The position numbers and the translations under genes are program-made. From Microthyrium microscopicum (Eukaryota > Ascomycota > Dothideomycetes > Microthyriales > Microthyriaceae), in the NCBI GenBank assembly GCA_010405405.1, contig MU004241.1, positions 1,027,359-1,091,358 of the forward strand: a DNA stretch of 64,000 bases, read 5' to 3'. Position 1 is the first letter of the stretch. The number at the start of each line of letters is the position of its first letter. Below, in pieces: positions 23,200 through 33,779 of the stretch. The notes below the pieces were generated by a model. The model searched no databases, was not told the DNA's origin, and saw only the letters and a list, made by a program, of their open reading frames with translations.

Positions 23200-23734
23200 A
23201 TGACTTCTATCATGTACATGATCACCCTACTTGGGGCTGCCTCCATGGCTATGGCGAGCCCCGTTTATCAAGACACCATTAGTAAGACCAGTGCTGAGCT
23301 TTCTGTGTCCTGTCAATACTCTAACACTACCGCTATAGCTTTACAAATCCCAACATCGCACCAACAAGCGCGAGAGTATCGATTGGTATGCAACAAAGAG
23401 AATTTGGAAGTCGGGGAAATACACATGGCGGCCTCCAAATTAGAAACCAAGAGTGACAGTTGTAAAGTTGGAAAAAGCGGCAGCCGGTTCATGGAACACG
23501 GTGGAGTTAAAGTAACTGGCTGGCCATTTGAGACCGATGATACATCTTCGCCTTGTAAGGCAGTGGGTGCAGCAGTACATAAGATTGCCGACGAATGCCA
23601 GGGAAAAGGAGGTAAGTTTACTGATTCTGTTTGTTTATATCATATATGCGCATACTTTAACATCTTGCTCAGGCTCGGCTCAAGTTGGCGATAATCTGAA
23701 TCTCATTGTTCATGTTTCCAGCAACTGGGTTTAG
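23200..23734 (+). CDS. Small secreted cysteine-containing protein, effector candidate
   Basis: Two exons, 23200-23611 and 23673-23734, encode 157 residues. The N-terminus is a signal peptide (ITLLGAASMAMASP, cleavage expected near residue 20). The mature part is about 137 residues with five cysteines (in SVSCQ, RLVCN, DSCKV, SPCKA and DECQG), so at least one is unpaired or pairs between chains. The C-terminus is a beta-prone NLIVHVSSNWV. No family was recognised; size, secretion signal, cysteines and position in a gene-poor stretch fit candidate effectors or small extracellular proteins of plant-associated fungi, but nothing proves such a role. Confidence 0.75.
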
Positions 23735-23983
23735 CGATGGTTTCCTATCGAAGGGTCACCTCATGGACCTTGGAAGAGAGCTTATAAGCCGTTGAATATG
23801 TTATCTCAAAGCCTTCAGCGTGGGAATACGCTAGCTTTGACACATCTGTAGATAGTTTGCCATGAGCGACATCAGAGACGATACTATCGAAGAATAGTTC
23901 TCTATGCTTCCTTTCAATTGAGTATTTTCTGCCAGCTGACACCTCTTCTTAAGCATCGCTGGCTCGTCGTATCGGCTGCATCA

Positions 23984-24599
23984 TTATCCCATTCTCTGCT
24001 TTCGCCTAACCCATACCTGTCTATCCTCTTCATTGCCAGTGACTTTTCTCAGCTGCACTTCCCACAGTTTCAGCTTGTAATTTCCCCGGTCAGCGAGGCC
24101 AGTGAACAAGTCAAAGCTCCATTCATGCTTTGGGCATGTGATGCCCGCGGAAAGCGTTACGCCAAAGTCTTCAATATCAAAGGGAGTACCATTTGATAAT
24201 GGATAGGAAGAGTGTGGACATTTCTGAACCCACAAGTTAGCCACCTCAAATTTATATACAAAGCTAGATGTCAGAAAAATACATACGTTATCAACGGCGT
24301 GAAACTTTCCTCTATACTGAAAGACGAGAACTTGATGTCCTTTCCGTAGCGAAGCGTTGACTTGTTCGTTCGGGTGCTCCGATAGCTGAGTTGCCTGGAC
24401 ATTGCCATCCTCTGCATCGGGCGCGAGGAACACTTTGCAGCCATGCTCTCCAATAGACTTGTCGTCGCAACTGACTTGCTCGGCTAGGACAATGCTACCA
24501 GAGTCTGATATGTTTGGAAACGACGACGTTAAGCCAACATTAATCCATCCCTCACCATGAAGGGAAGAGGATCCGTAAGGACGTGCCATTGGTAGACCT
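23984..24599 (-). CDS. Rieske-type [2Fe-2S] domain protein
   Basis: Two exons, 24599-24287 and 24223-23984, give about 184 residues. The Rieske cluster ligands are clear: a first Cys-Pro-His in DNKCPHSSYPL, created exactly at the splice junction, and a second pair in TCPKHEWSFDL (Cys-x-x-His). Upstream strands HQVLVFQYRGKFHAVDN are typical of the domain. It is a stand-alone small protein, so it could be a Rieske ferredoxin-like electron carrier or the remnant/partner of an oxygenase. Start: the in-frame ATG at 24599 (MARPYGSSS) is used; the frame stays open further upstream without an ATG, so an extra spliced N-terminal exon cannot be excluded. Confidence 0.8.
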
Positions 24600-25142
24600 A
24601 GTGTAGATGGACGAAATATGAGCGCAGTGCCAGTAGTCAACGCAAGTCTCAAACGCCTTCAAGACTTTGAGCTGATCCACCGCCGGAACTGATTAGAAAT
24701 TTGTTGCTGTCATGGTAGAAATGGTGATATGAGGATGAGCCGAGATCCAAGAAACGACTACCAGCCGCGATCGAGTAACTTATTCTGTCCTAACGATCGT
24801 GAAACTTGAAAGATTTCTTTGTGATAAGTTTGGTGTGCTTGCTCACCCCACTTTGGATCTCCACCTCGTAGTACATAACGTCGGTTAGTACAAATCGTAT
24901 TCTTATATAAGCAAGTCAAACCCGAGAGTTTTTGAAAGTGATACAAGACCATATAGGCTTATCGCTTTTCTATTCACTCTACACGTCTAGGTGCTGTACA
25001 AAATGGATGAGTGTGTGGAACGATTGCAGAACGTAATTGAAGAACATCACGCCATGAAGCACCCCAAAGCTGCTTGAGTGTCGGGAATTTCTACATGTTG
25101 GATCAAATTCCTTTGATAAGAAAAGAAATTGATTGTTGATAA
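24600..25142. other. Intergenic
   Basis: About 540 bp between the Rieske gene and the transcription-factor gene on the same strand. Nothing recognisable. Confidence 0.5.
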
Positions 25143-26967
25143 TCATGTCGCTGACGGGGCAATCGCGTTCCACATTTCTACCGAATGTATCGAACAAAAT
25201 AGTTCCGAATGCATGGTCTCTCGCAAGCAATCCGTGAAATCTTCCCAAGATGTGATGTTTAAGGCAAAACATAGCTGTCTCAAGCTCAAGAGAAAAAAGT
25301 CCTTAGCTGATGGATCTCGAGTGTCAGCGGCACCGACATAACAGATCCACATTAGCAAAGTCACCAATAGTCTGGGAGCTGAAATGGTTGAAAAGTCCGC
25401 AAGTGGCGGCATAGACACTCTCAATCTATCGAATAGATTTCGATGTCTTTTCGCATCCCGTGGTGTTTCTCGAATGGCTAGGTGTAAGAACAATTGGGCA
25501 GCAAGTGCCAGCAACTCGGAGATATCAAACGCCGAGTCGAAAGACTCGACACGAATTATATTGCCTGTGTTGTTTATGCTGGATAATTTATGTTCGAGAA
25601 AATAAATTCCGTTGGCAATGGGAAATTTGTTTCCATATCCAGGCACATACTCTCGGATTTTGATAGTAAGCGTATAAAGTTGCTCTAGTGCTTCGAGCAC
25701 ATCGAGGCGGTTGAATGTTAGGTCGGAAGGCCCATAATCTGTTGACTCTGTGATGTTGCGTGTAATGAATCTATCGTATATCTCTATCGGCCATGCAAAA
25801 GATTCTAATAATGGGAAGAATAATGGCCTATTCCATGTAGCGGCATAACAGAAATCAGCCCTAATCAATGTCAGTGAACAACTTTCGCGCTGGCCCAGGT
25901 TTACATACCAGCTGATAACTCTTTGAACAACGGGTAAATGCTCAAGGGTTTGTAAGCCTCCTCTCAGCTCAATCAACCTAGCGAGTCCCGTCATATGCAC
26001 TGTCGCACTCTCGTAGCTCCCATCGGTAGCCTAATCGCAAGCATTAGAAACAACTACTGGATAAGGCGATGAAATAGACCTACTTCTCGATTGACTAGAA
26101 CACCAACCGCATTGCATATATCATCTGTTGGAAATGCACCAGGCTGATCAAAATGTTCATTGATCAATCTTTCAGCTTTCATGCGATGGTAGAGAATATC
26201 AGGATCATCGATTTCTAGACCCAAGCTATAAACGCGCAGAGTTCCAATCGTTGCAATGAAGGAATAGAGAACAGCTGGGTGTAGTCGAGCAACATTCCAA
26301 ACGTTTCCTTCTGGATTCAATGCGAACGAATTGACTCGTAAATCGTTGTGATCTGATAGAAGAAATCAGCTTATAGCAGTCGCATGATATCCGGTTACTT
26401 ACAATAGTCTAGTATGGCATGAGTTGAAGGAAGAAGAGGAATTGGCAAGCCATTGAAGGCTGGCATTGAAGGTATCCAATACTGTAACCTTTCTTCTGGA
26501 TAGCGAACGACTTCTTCAACCTCTTCAAGTTCTTCTGAAGGCACTGCTCTCACTGATACCTCAACAACCGCCCTATTCTTCCTCGCTTTGCTTTTGCTTA
26601 TAGACTTCGTCGATGATGGATCCACAAGTCGAAATCTGGATGTAAATGCTTTGGCGCCTTGATCATTGCCCCCAGGCTTTGGCCTCAGTGCCAGAGAATT
26701 GGACTCTGCTAAATCCTCATGTTGCTGACCTGTTGCCCGTCGTGCCTGAGCTCTGATAAGTCTTCTCGAATCCGGATTGGCGCTTGCAGCTCCAGGATGT
26801 CCAGTCAAGGTAATGAACTGGAACTCAGGGTTAGATCGTGAAGTGTCTCCACCCGTTAAGCGCGAACCGCGCTTTGAGACCCTGGATCGGCGACCGCGAC
26901 GTGGAGTAGACTCCACAACACTATTTTGTTGATCGTTCGAATCGTCAAATCCTTCAGTATCCTCCAT
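25143..26967 (-). CDS. Fungal-specific transcription factor (fungal_trans_2 type) without Zn cluster
   Basis: Four exons, 26967-26403, 26352-26084, 26030-25909 and 25860-25143, sum to 557 codons. No CX2CX6C zinc cluster is present. Instead, the N-terminus has basic patches (RRGRRSRVSKRGSR) and a segment FQFITLTGHPGAA...SRRLIRAQARR that is typical of the Zn-less group of these proteins. The rest is the helical fungal_trans_2 domain: LHPAVLYSFIATIGTLRV, MKAERLINEHF, HMTGLARLIELRGGL and VISWADFCYAATWNRPLFFP. The intron inside that last motif was inferred from GTATGT and ATTAG borders that restore it. Targets are unknown. It sits between the Rieske and SDR genes, so it might regulate them, but this is only proximity. 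Confidence 0.85.
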
Positions 26968-27300
26968 TTCCAATCATCAATCTGTGCCCTGGACGTCTTT
27001 ATTGTACGATTACAGCCGACTGAGAGCAATGGGGACAATTTTCTTCCACCGGGCAATGTCGCAAGCAGTACCCCGGCCCACCATGCAGCTTCGAGTCTAA
27101 TAGTAAGCTAGTAGACATTTACTATTCTACCGTGTTGAGAAGTCGCGTAATGAAAAGAGATTGAAATAATCTAGATGGTCTACATTATCTATGGATGGGA
27201 ATAGAGATTGACATACAACAGACCAGTAATCAACTTTGTCAGCAGCCACAAATGCATCTAACCACAAGTTACAACCAGCTTCTATCTTTAGCACAAAACC
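26968..27300. other. Intergenic
   Basis: About 330 bp between the regulator's start and the end of the SDR gene, both on the minus strand. No feature recognised. Confidence 0.5.
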
Positions 27301-28379
27301 TCAAACTGCAGTCTTTAGCTCAATATATCGACCAACAACATCTTTCACTTGCTCTTCAAAGCTCCGGAATTTGAAACCAAGCAGCTCTTCCGATCTGCTT
27401 TCGTCAAAAGGCAGCGGAAGCATAGCAGTCTTCCCCTGGCTTAGCACGCCGCTCTTGACCGCGTCGGGAAATTCTTTCGACACAATATCCCACGAAGTCG
27501 CCCAGTCGGTCCCTTTGACACCTTCAGAAGCCAGAGCATATGCTTGGGCGGGAACTTTGGGATCCAAGGCTTTGACGTGCGCGAGCGCAACGTCTAGGAG
27601 ATGTATGGAAGTGCCTGGTACTTTGGACCCGTCACCACCACCAGTGACGGGACCTAGGACGGTCTTGTTTGTTCCGTACATCGCGTCTTTCACGTCTGTG
27701 ACTAGTTCGTTCTGACCGATGATGAAGCCGGGGAGGATGTTCACTACGTCAAAGGACGGCTTCTCTTGCTCGATCCAGGCCTCTGTCTCGTTGAGGGCTT
27801 TGATTTTGCTGGCGCTGTATGCTTCCATGACACTGTGGTATGGGCCGTGAAGAAATGCAGTTCGACTCTTTTCGTTATGAACGGTATGTATCTTACCTGG
27901 AAATTTGATCAGTCTCAATTCATGCTTATGTTGCAAGAAATCTCACCAGAAGTAAAATCCTTGAAAGCAATCACGGCAACGACCGAAGACGTGATTACCA
28001 CACGCTTGACAGTGCTTGCTCTCTGAGCAGCAGTCAGAATGCTCAGTGTTCCTTTGACAGCAGGAGTCACGAAATGCTCTTCCATGTCTGTACCCTGAGC
28101 ATATGAGGAGGTTATGGGCGAGGCGCAGTGTATTATGTATACTGCATCTTTGACGGCTTCATCGTAGGCGCTGTCCGCAAGTAGATCAGGAACTTCGACA
28201 AACTCAAGACGATCTCCCGGGTTAATCGCCTTGATGGAGGGAGCAGAAAGAATCTGGCTAGCTTTGCTCTGGCTTCGGATGGCAGCACGAACGCGATATC
28301 CGGCTTGCAGCGCGTCGACTATAACGCGGTAGCCCAAATGGCCTGAGCCACCTGTAATGAAGACGAGTTCTCCGGTCAT
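27301..28379 (-). CDS. Extended SDR, NAD(P)-dependent epimerase/reductase (DFR/CCR-like)
   Basis: Two exons, 28379-27947 and 27896-27301, give 342 residues. The Rossmann motif ITGGSGHLG is at residues 8-16, followed by the Asp-containing loop and HCASPI. The catalytic triad is in VVITSSVVAV (Ser) and YSASKIKA (Tyr-x-x-x-Lys). PGFIIG and the substrate-binding C-terminal half fit the dihydroflavonol/cinnamoyl-CoA/aldehyde-reductase-like subgroup. It likely reduces an aldehyde or ketone with NADPH. Substrate is unknown; in fungi such proteins act in detoxification or secondary metabolism. Confidence 0.88.
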
Positions 28380-29235
28380 CGATGGTGATGGTTTTGATAT
28401 AGATGGATTAGGAAGAGCTTGTATAGTTGAAGACCTGGTAGGATTGGTGCTTATGTGTGGAATGATATTGAATTGTTGACTTCTGAGAGCGATATCTAGA
28501 GCACTTCAAGATCTGTTTTATATCTGTCCGGCTCTGTATCTTGCCGTCAATTTGCAATCAAGAACTCAAAAGTCTTGGTAATGATTCCTCACCAGGTCTG
28601 GAAAACCCAGCGTCAGGCAAGGATGACAAACGGGAATAGTGTTATAAGAACATCTCATTTGCCCAATGCGGTAATTCCGTTCACAACTCGAATGCATGAC
28701 TTGGCGTACCGCGACTACCGGATAGAATGACAGAATACCGGCGCGGTGTCATTCCTGCATGATATGAGCCTATCTTCTTCTGGTCCGTATTCATCAGAAT
28801 CGCTTCCATGTCTTCCGCAAAGTCTTGATCCGCACGCAAGAATCGAACGAATTGGCGTAGAGGAACGAGTTTGCTTCGAGGGCAATATGCTAGATTTAGT
28901 CGTGGGTACTCGCGGCCGCCCTGACCATCAGTAATATGATCCGAAGACGGGGTTCTTGACCAAGTCCATTTGCATGTCCATGCTCTGGCAGGCTTATCTA
29001 AACTTACTAATCTGTCAAATGTGTAGGAGCGTTGCACTTCTTTACGAACTTACCATGACGGTCAAACGCTTGTAAGAGTAAGAGCACCGACAGAACAAAC
29101 TTTCATAGGAATTCAAAACCTTTACATCGAGAGCTGAAGAATGCACCAAGGTCGCAAATGAATAAGTATATTCCGCTGATAAAGGGGTATAGATAGCACA
29201 AGGCCGACGCCAAAATCATAACCAACATAGAAAGC
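28380..29235. other. Intergenic
   Basis: A 118-codon frame on the minus strand (28681-29037) has no ATG at its head and no recognisable similarity. I see no supported gene. Confidence 0.5.
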
Positions 29236-30743
29236 CTACAACGCCTTCAACTTGCCCAGTATCCCTCGAATACTCTCGCCCCCTTCTCGGCCCTCTCGTC
29301 CACCGATCTTTTCCTCAAGTCGTCCAATTTCTTTGATGGCTTTTCGCTCGAGCTCGGCAATAACGCGTCGTGTATACTCAAAGCTACCGCACTTTTCCAA
29401 GTAGTCTACGGCATAGCGCTTGACTTCGATGTCTTGGGTCCGCTGCCGGAGCACATTGAGCAGCACGAGATTGCTGGGTTGGGCACGAATGGCGTGGACT
29501 ACTGGGAAGGAGAACTTTCCTTCTGTCAAGTCTTCGGCGAGTCCTTTGCGAGAGTGGTATGTGGTGGAGCAGAGATTCAGTAGGTCGTCGAGAATTTGGA
29601 AGAGAAGACCGATGGTGGTCGTCAGCGGTACACAGGTCAATTCGGAAGCAGACGAGGTGGATTTTGCGCTCGTGTTAGCCTGCGTTTGATCTGCGCCTGC
29701 AGTAGCGGGTGATTCTTTTGGCACACTCGTGGTATCTTGCAGAGCCGTTGAACCAGATTTACGCAACGTGGTGCTTTCAGCTTCCATAAGCTTTATGGCA
29801 AGGCGGAACAGGCCACCTGTCTTATTCGAAACCATCTCCAGATAGTCGGCCTCAGTAGGACACGTGAGGGTGTCTCGCCAAAAGAGGTCCATTCCTTGTC
29901 CTCGATGTAAATTTAAAAGCTCTTCGGTGAATATTTGGATACATAGAGGATTATTGAGGGTCGATAGCTCTTGTAAGGCCAGAAAATAGACATAATTTGC
30001 GCTGTTGATGACCTGCGGAACTCCAAAGATGTTGTGAGCCACAGGTTCTCCTCTTCGCAATAATGATGAATCTTCGACGTCGTCAACCCTATTATAGTCA
30101 GTGTCGTGTCAATTGCTCATGATTTTGTCCGTTCTTACAGTAGGCTAGCCGTGTGCAGCATGCCAACTACTTTCGTAATGACAGCCAGCTTATCTTCTGG
30201 AACTTGTAGCCATTCGTTAAACGCAGATACAAGCTGGCCTCTTATGTCTTTGCCAGGCTGTCCATATAAATATTCAAAAGGTCCAAGTAGAACCTTCTCT
30301 TTCTCTGAAGACCAAGACGCCCGCTTTGCATGAATGAGATCGTCGCCAATCGTCTTTGGAGGGGTTTCGACAGGCTGATTTGGAGCCATTGTGAGGTAGT
30401 CTTTTTTCGGTGAAAGACTTTCCCTTTGCTTGGAACGTATGGTGTGGGAGTGTCGTCTTGAAGCTTTAGACTGGTTGCCCTTGCTTTCGGAAGCTAGCGG
30501 GTCTATGTTACGCGACGTAAGAAGCTTCTTTTCGCGGCTCTGAGCCAACCAATTCTCGGAACTTGTAGATATAGGGCGTTTACTCGATTTTCGAAGCGGA
30601 GGAAGCGGCTGGCCGGGTAATGGCAAAACGGAAGGGAAAGCGACACCGTGGGAGGAGGAACGTGGCGGAACCAATGCGGTTTGTGGAGTTGTGGAGGAAT
30701 CGGGGTGGGTTAGAGCGTCATCTTTAAACACAAGGCTCGACAT
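29236..30743 (-). CDS. Geranylgeranyl diphosphate synthase (trans-isoprenyl diphosphate synthase)
   Basis: Condenses IPP with FPP to give GGPP for protein prenylation and other terpenoids. Two exons, 30743-30139 and 30088-29236, give 485 residues. A long low-complexity, basic N-terminus (about 125 residues) precedes the catalytic domain. The first Asp-rich motif [17 protein letters not shown] lies right after the splice junction, and the second is [24 protein letters not shown] and the Lys-rich loop [15 protein letters not shown] also match. The layout resembles the housekeeping enzyme of filamentous fungi (BTS1/al-3 type). A 40-residue Ser/Thr/Ala insertion near residues 305-345 is unusual. 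No terpene cyclase lies nearby, which argues against a diterpene cluster. Confidence 0.92.
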
Positions 30744-31947
30744 GCTCAGAAGATGAAGCTGGAGTGTGAATATCGGCGACCGTGAGCAGTCAAATAATTA
30801 AATGGAAGCCTGGCCGCAGCAGCCGGTCAAGTTGTGGTGGTGCAGCAGGACGGTGGACGCGTGATGAGTCGATGAGCGCACAGCTTGGTAGAGCTTCAAC
30901 CTGGCCTCCCAACCATTGATATTTTTTTGGGGAGCTCTGAACACTGACAAAATTACAAAAACGTGGTATATTTGTTGAGCAAAAAGACAGAATCTTACAA
31001 GCTTCACAGGATAGGAGTGTTTATAGTCGATTCTCAAGTCGTGGCTCTCTCAAGGGGGCTCTCTCAAGGGGGTTCTCACTCAACATGCAACTTTGTTCCC
31101 GTCTGATGTTTGCTCTCCAGAGGCCCGGATTGGGTCCCACATGGCAGCATGTGATGAAGCAAGGCTCCACAAAGAACCAATCATCAAGACAGAGAGGTGT
31201 CGGTTCTTGAATAGAATGCGGGGTTGCGTGTCCAGAAATGTACCTTGCAGACAGCTCCAATATTGAGTCGTCAGATTTCAGCATCGGCTAGAGACGGTAG
31301 CGAGGTCAAAGAGATGGAATCACAGCCAGTCAGAAGAGTACGTAATGTCAAAGTGATATGTTCAGAGAGAGTCCATCTGCAACGTCGACTATATCTCTCA
31401 TGTTATGCTAAAGATGTAGTAGGTATCGCCCAAGAAGGAAACAGTCACAACTGCTCCTTTCGACATCCTGCATCACAATGCCCATTCAAACAGTTGGAAG
31501 CTGACTTTTCTATGCAAAAACCTATATTAGGTACTGTGAGATTTGTATCAACCAAGAATCATAATAGTAATGGCACGATGGGTGGGTTGGGTGGATTTAG
31601 AAAATATCCGTTCAGTATTCAATGTTCAATTTGAAGGCTGATAATTGGATTATTTCTGCACATGTGCCTGAAGATACTCATCAAGCCTTATTACCAAGGC
31701 CAAATGGTTTCCTAGCAACGCCACCCTGGTCAATAAACACTAACATCAAATCTGATCTTTTTTAAGCCTCAACATCTCCACCCGAAAAGTGTCCACGCCA
31801 CCCACGTTTTCCAAGAGCGTGTCATTTCTAGCGCGCCACCTACTACTTGCGCCTTTCTTGACAAACTGATCTCAGTCAAACCTAAAAAGTGTGCATCAAC
31901 AACCTTTATCAACCTCTGCGCAGGCTGAGCAAGGCCTCAACCCAGCA
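30744..31947. other. Intergenic, divergent promoters
   Basis: About 1.2 kb between GGPP synthase and the Cdc14 gene. A short direct repeat (CTCTCAAGGGGG twice) lies at about 31049-31074. No coding region, RNA or transposon was recognised. Confidence 0.5.
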
Positions 31948-32911
31948 ATGGAGTCTCTACTCTCTCTATCTTTCTCCAACATCTCCTCTCGTGATGCAGT
32001 CAAAATACGCAAAGGCCTAAGGCAAATAGAAGGCTTATTAGCCCAAATTTGTCTATCGTCAATAAAAGGTGGCTCCAACCGGAGAACTAGTGTGGTGGAT
32101 ATATTGCCAACTACGTGCAAGAAGATCGATGAGCTGGTTGAAGATCCCGCATTCTATGAGTTCTTTCGACTTCAAGATGGATTCGAATGGAATGGTAAGT
32201 TCTGCTTTGCAGTGCTCTTGTTATTGGGTACATGGACTGACCACATTTTAGTTACCACTCATCTCATCACATGCCTCGAACGACTACTCTCCATGCATTC
32301 GAATACTGCAAACGATACTCTTCTACTCAGTGCACTGAATCTGCTACAAGGAATGCTCTTGCTACACCCGCCCTCTCGCGCACTATTCTCCAGAGAAATC
32401 TACATGAACGTGAGTTTAAAGAATCGATGACTGATCTGGTGAGTCCAGCTGACTAAATAAAAAACAGCTCCTCCTCGACCTCCTCCCACCTTCCCTCCCA
32501 CCTTCAATACAATCCGCCACTCTCATTGTCCTAGTGATCGCTCTCCTCGATAATCCACAAAATGTCCGCGTATTCGAAGCTGCAGACGGCCTACTTGCCG
32601 TAAGCGCTCTGCTACAAGACCCCGACACCACACGTATGGTCCGATCCAAAGTGCTGGAATTCCTGTACTTCTATCTTCTTCCCGAGCGAGATATAAGTCC
32701 CGCAGGCTCGTACTCGACCGACACGGCTCGAAAGATCCCAACCACGGGTAGTGGTAGCAGTGCGGACCTATCCCTGACAGATTTCGACGAGCGGTGTATA
32801 CTTCGAACTGGTCGAGAAAAGCAGCGGTTGCTTGGGCGACACATAGAAAGCATCGGGGAGTTGATGGCTGAATTCGAAGAAAGTAGAATTTTCGAAGGTG
32901 CTGGAGGATAG
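31948..32911 (+). CDS. Cdc14-family septation protein (SIN type, not the phosphatase)
   Basis: Three exons, 31948-32194, 32252-32409 and 32468-32911, give 282 residues. The sequence matches the S. pombe Cdc14 family (partner of the Sid1 kinase in the septation initiation network): a helical N-terminus (MESLLSLSFSNISSRDAVKIRKGLRQIEGLLAQI), the EDPAFYEFFRLQDGFEWNV core and a C-terminal armadillo-like part (VFEAADGLLAVSALLQD, VLEFLYFYLLPE, FDERCILRTGREKQRLLGRHI). It should localise to the spindle pole body and promote septum formation. Recognition is from family pattern, which is distinctive. The first in-frame ATG with a conserved start is used; a longer frame begins upstream. Confidence 0.88.
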
Positions 32912-33149
32912 TGTGCTCTGTGATAGCCATGGGCGTTTGTGGCCAAGAGCGTGTATTGGACACAGTGGATCGCGGTTGCTGGTTGCGTGTTTTTATGACT
33001 GCGCATGAAAGAACTATGAATATCATGAGGATAATGAGAACAATTTCCCCTTCCAACTAACTTACCATCACGAAGACCTTTAGTGTTTCGAATAACAATA
33101 TGGGGTGGCTCCAGTCTATAAGGTTGAAGTACGAGTTTATGAGTGATCT

Positions 33150-33779
33150 TCATCCATCCACAACATATTGATGTCTCCTCCACTTCTTTTTCTTTTCGAC
33201 AGCTCCTCTCCAGACTTGACCGTGCAAGAGATGGGAAGCTTCCGACTCCGCTGGCTTCACCCGACGTACATAGTTCAAAGTAACACTTGAACTATCTTCT
33301 GGGAACTTTGCTGGAGTGGTAGGTGAAGAGCCAAGGGTTGTGGTTTCTGGTCCAGCAAGAGGAGGAGTATTTGGGGACGAAGTCGTTGGCGAAGACTTCA
33401 TGTCTACATCTCGGGAGGATGAAGTAGTCTCGGTTTTGTTTTCATCGTCCATCGCTAGACTCGGCGCAGGTACATGTGGATACACTGGAGGTAATGCTTC
33501 TGAGGTATTGGTATCTAGAGTATTGTCTGCTTTGCCACTTTCGAATTCCGGATTTGGTTGTACACTTTCAAGAAGAGACTTGAGCATTGGATGTTCGCCT
33601 GGGCCTGGCAATTGTCGAACTGGTTGTGTCCATATCGATTCAGGGTCCCAACAGAGTTCTTCACTCTCTGTCGAACTGTCGTTCATATCTGAATTCGATT
33701 CGGGTTTTTGTTTCTGCTTTTGTTTACGGTCTCTCTCATTCTTCCGTCTAATCGACAAGCGTTTGGTGATTTGTTGCAT
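33150..33779 (-). CDS. Unknown Ser/Thr/Pro-rich protein
   Basis: Intronless, 209 residues from an ATG at 33779. It begins with a basic stretch (KRLSIRRKNERDRKQKQKQK), runs through a Ser/Thr/Pro/Glu-rich disordered middle with TTP and SSP sites, and ends with a Lys/Arg-rich tail (RGAVEKKKKWRRHQYVVDG). No domain recognised. It is convergent with Cdc14, 238 bp away. Composition suggests a disordered phosphoprotein; coding status rests on length and a conserved-looking basic end only. Confidence 0.55.
   Translation of the reverse strand: MQQITKRLSIRRKNERDRKQKQKQKPESNSDMNDSSTESEELCWDPESIWTQPVRQLPGPGEHPMLKSLLESVQPNPEFESGKADNTLDTNTSEALPPVYPHVPAPSLAMDDENKTETTSSSRDVDMKSSPTTSSPNTPPLAGPETTTLGSSPTTPAKFPEDSSSVTLNYVRRVKPAESEASHLLHGQVWRGAVEKKKKWRRHQYVVDG

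Noticed and set aside
28681-29037. 118-codon open frame on the minus strand
   Set aside because: No ATG at its head, no recognisable domain, and no splice partners that extend it.
29236-30743. Diterpene biosynthetic cluster around GGPP synthase
   Set aside because: No terpene cyclase, prenyltransferase or P450 nearby, and the enzyme has housekeeping layout.
31224-31634. 136-codon plus-strand frame upstream of the Cdc14 gene
   Set aside because: Lacks recognisable features and overlaps likely promoter DNA.
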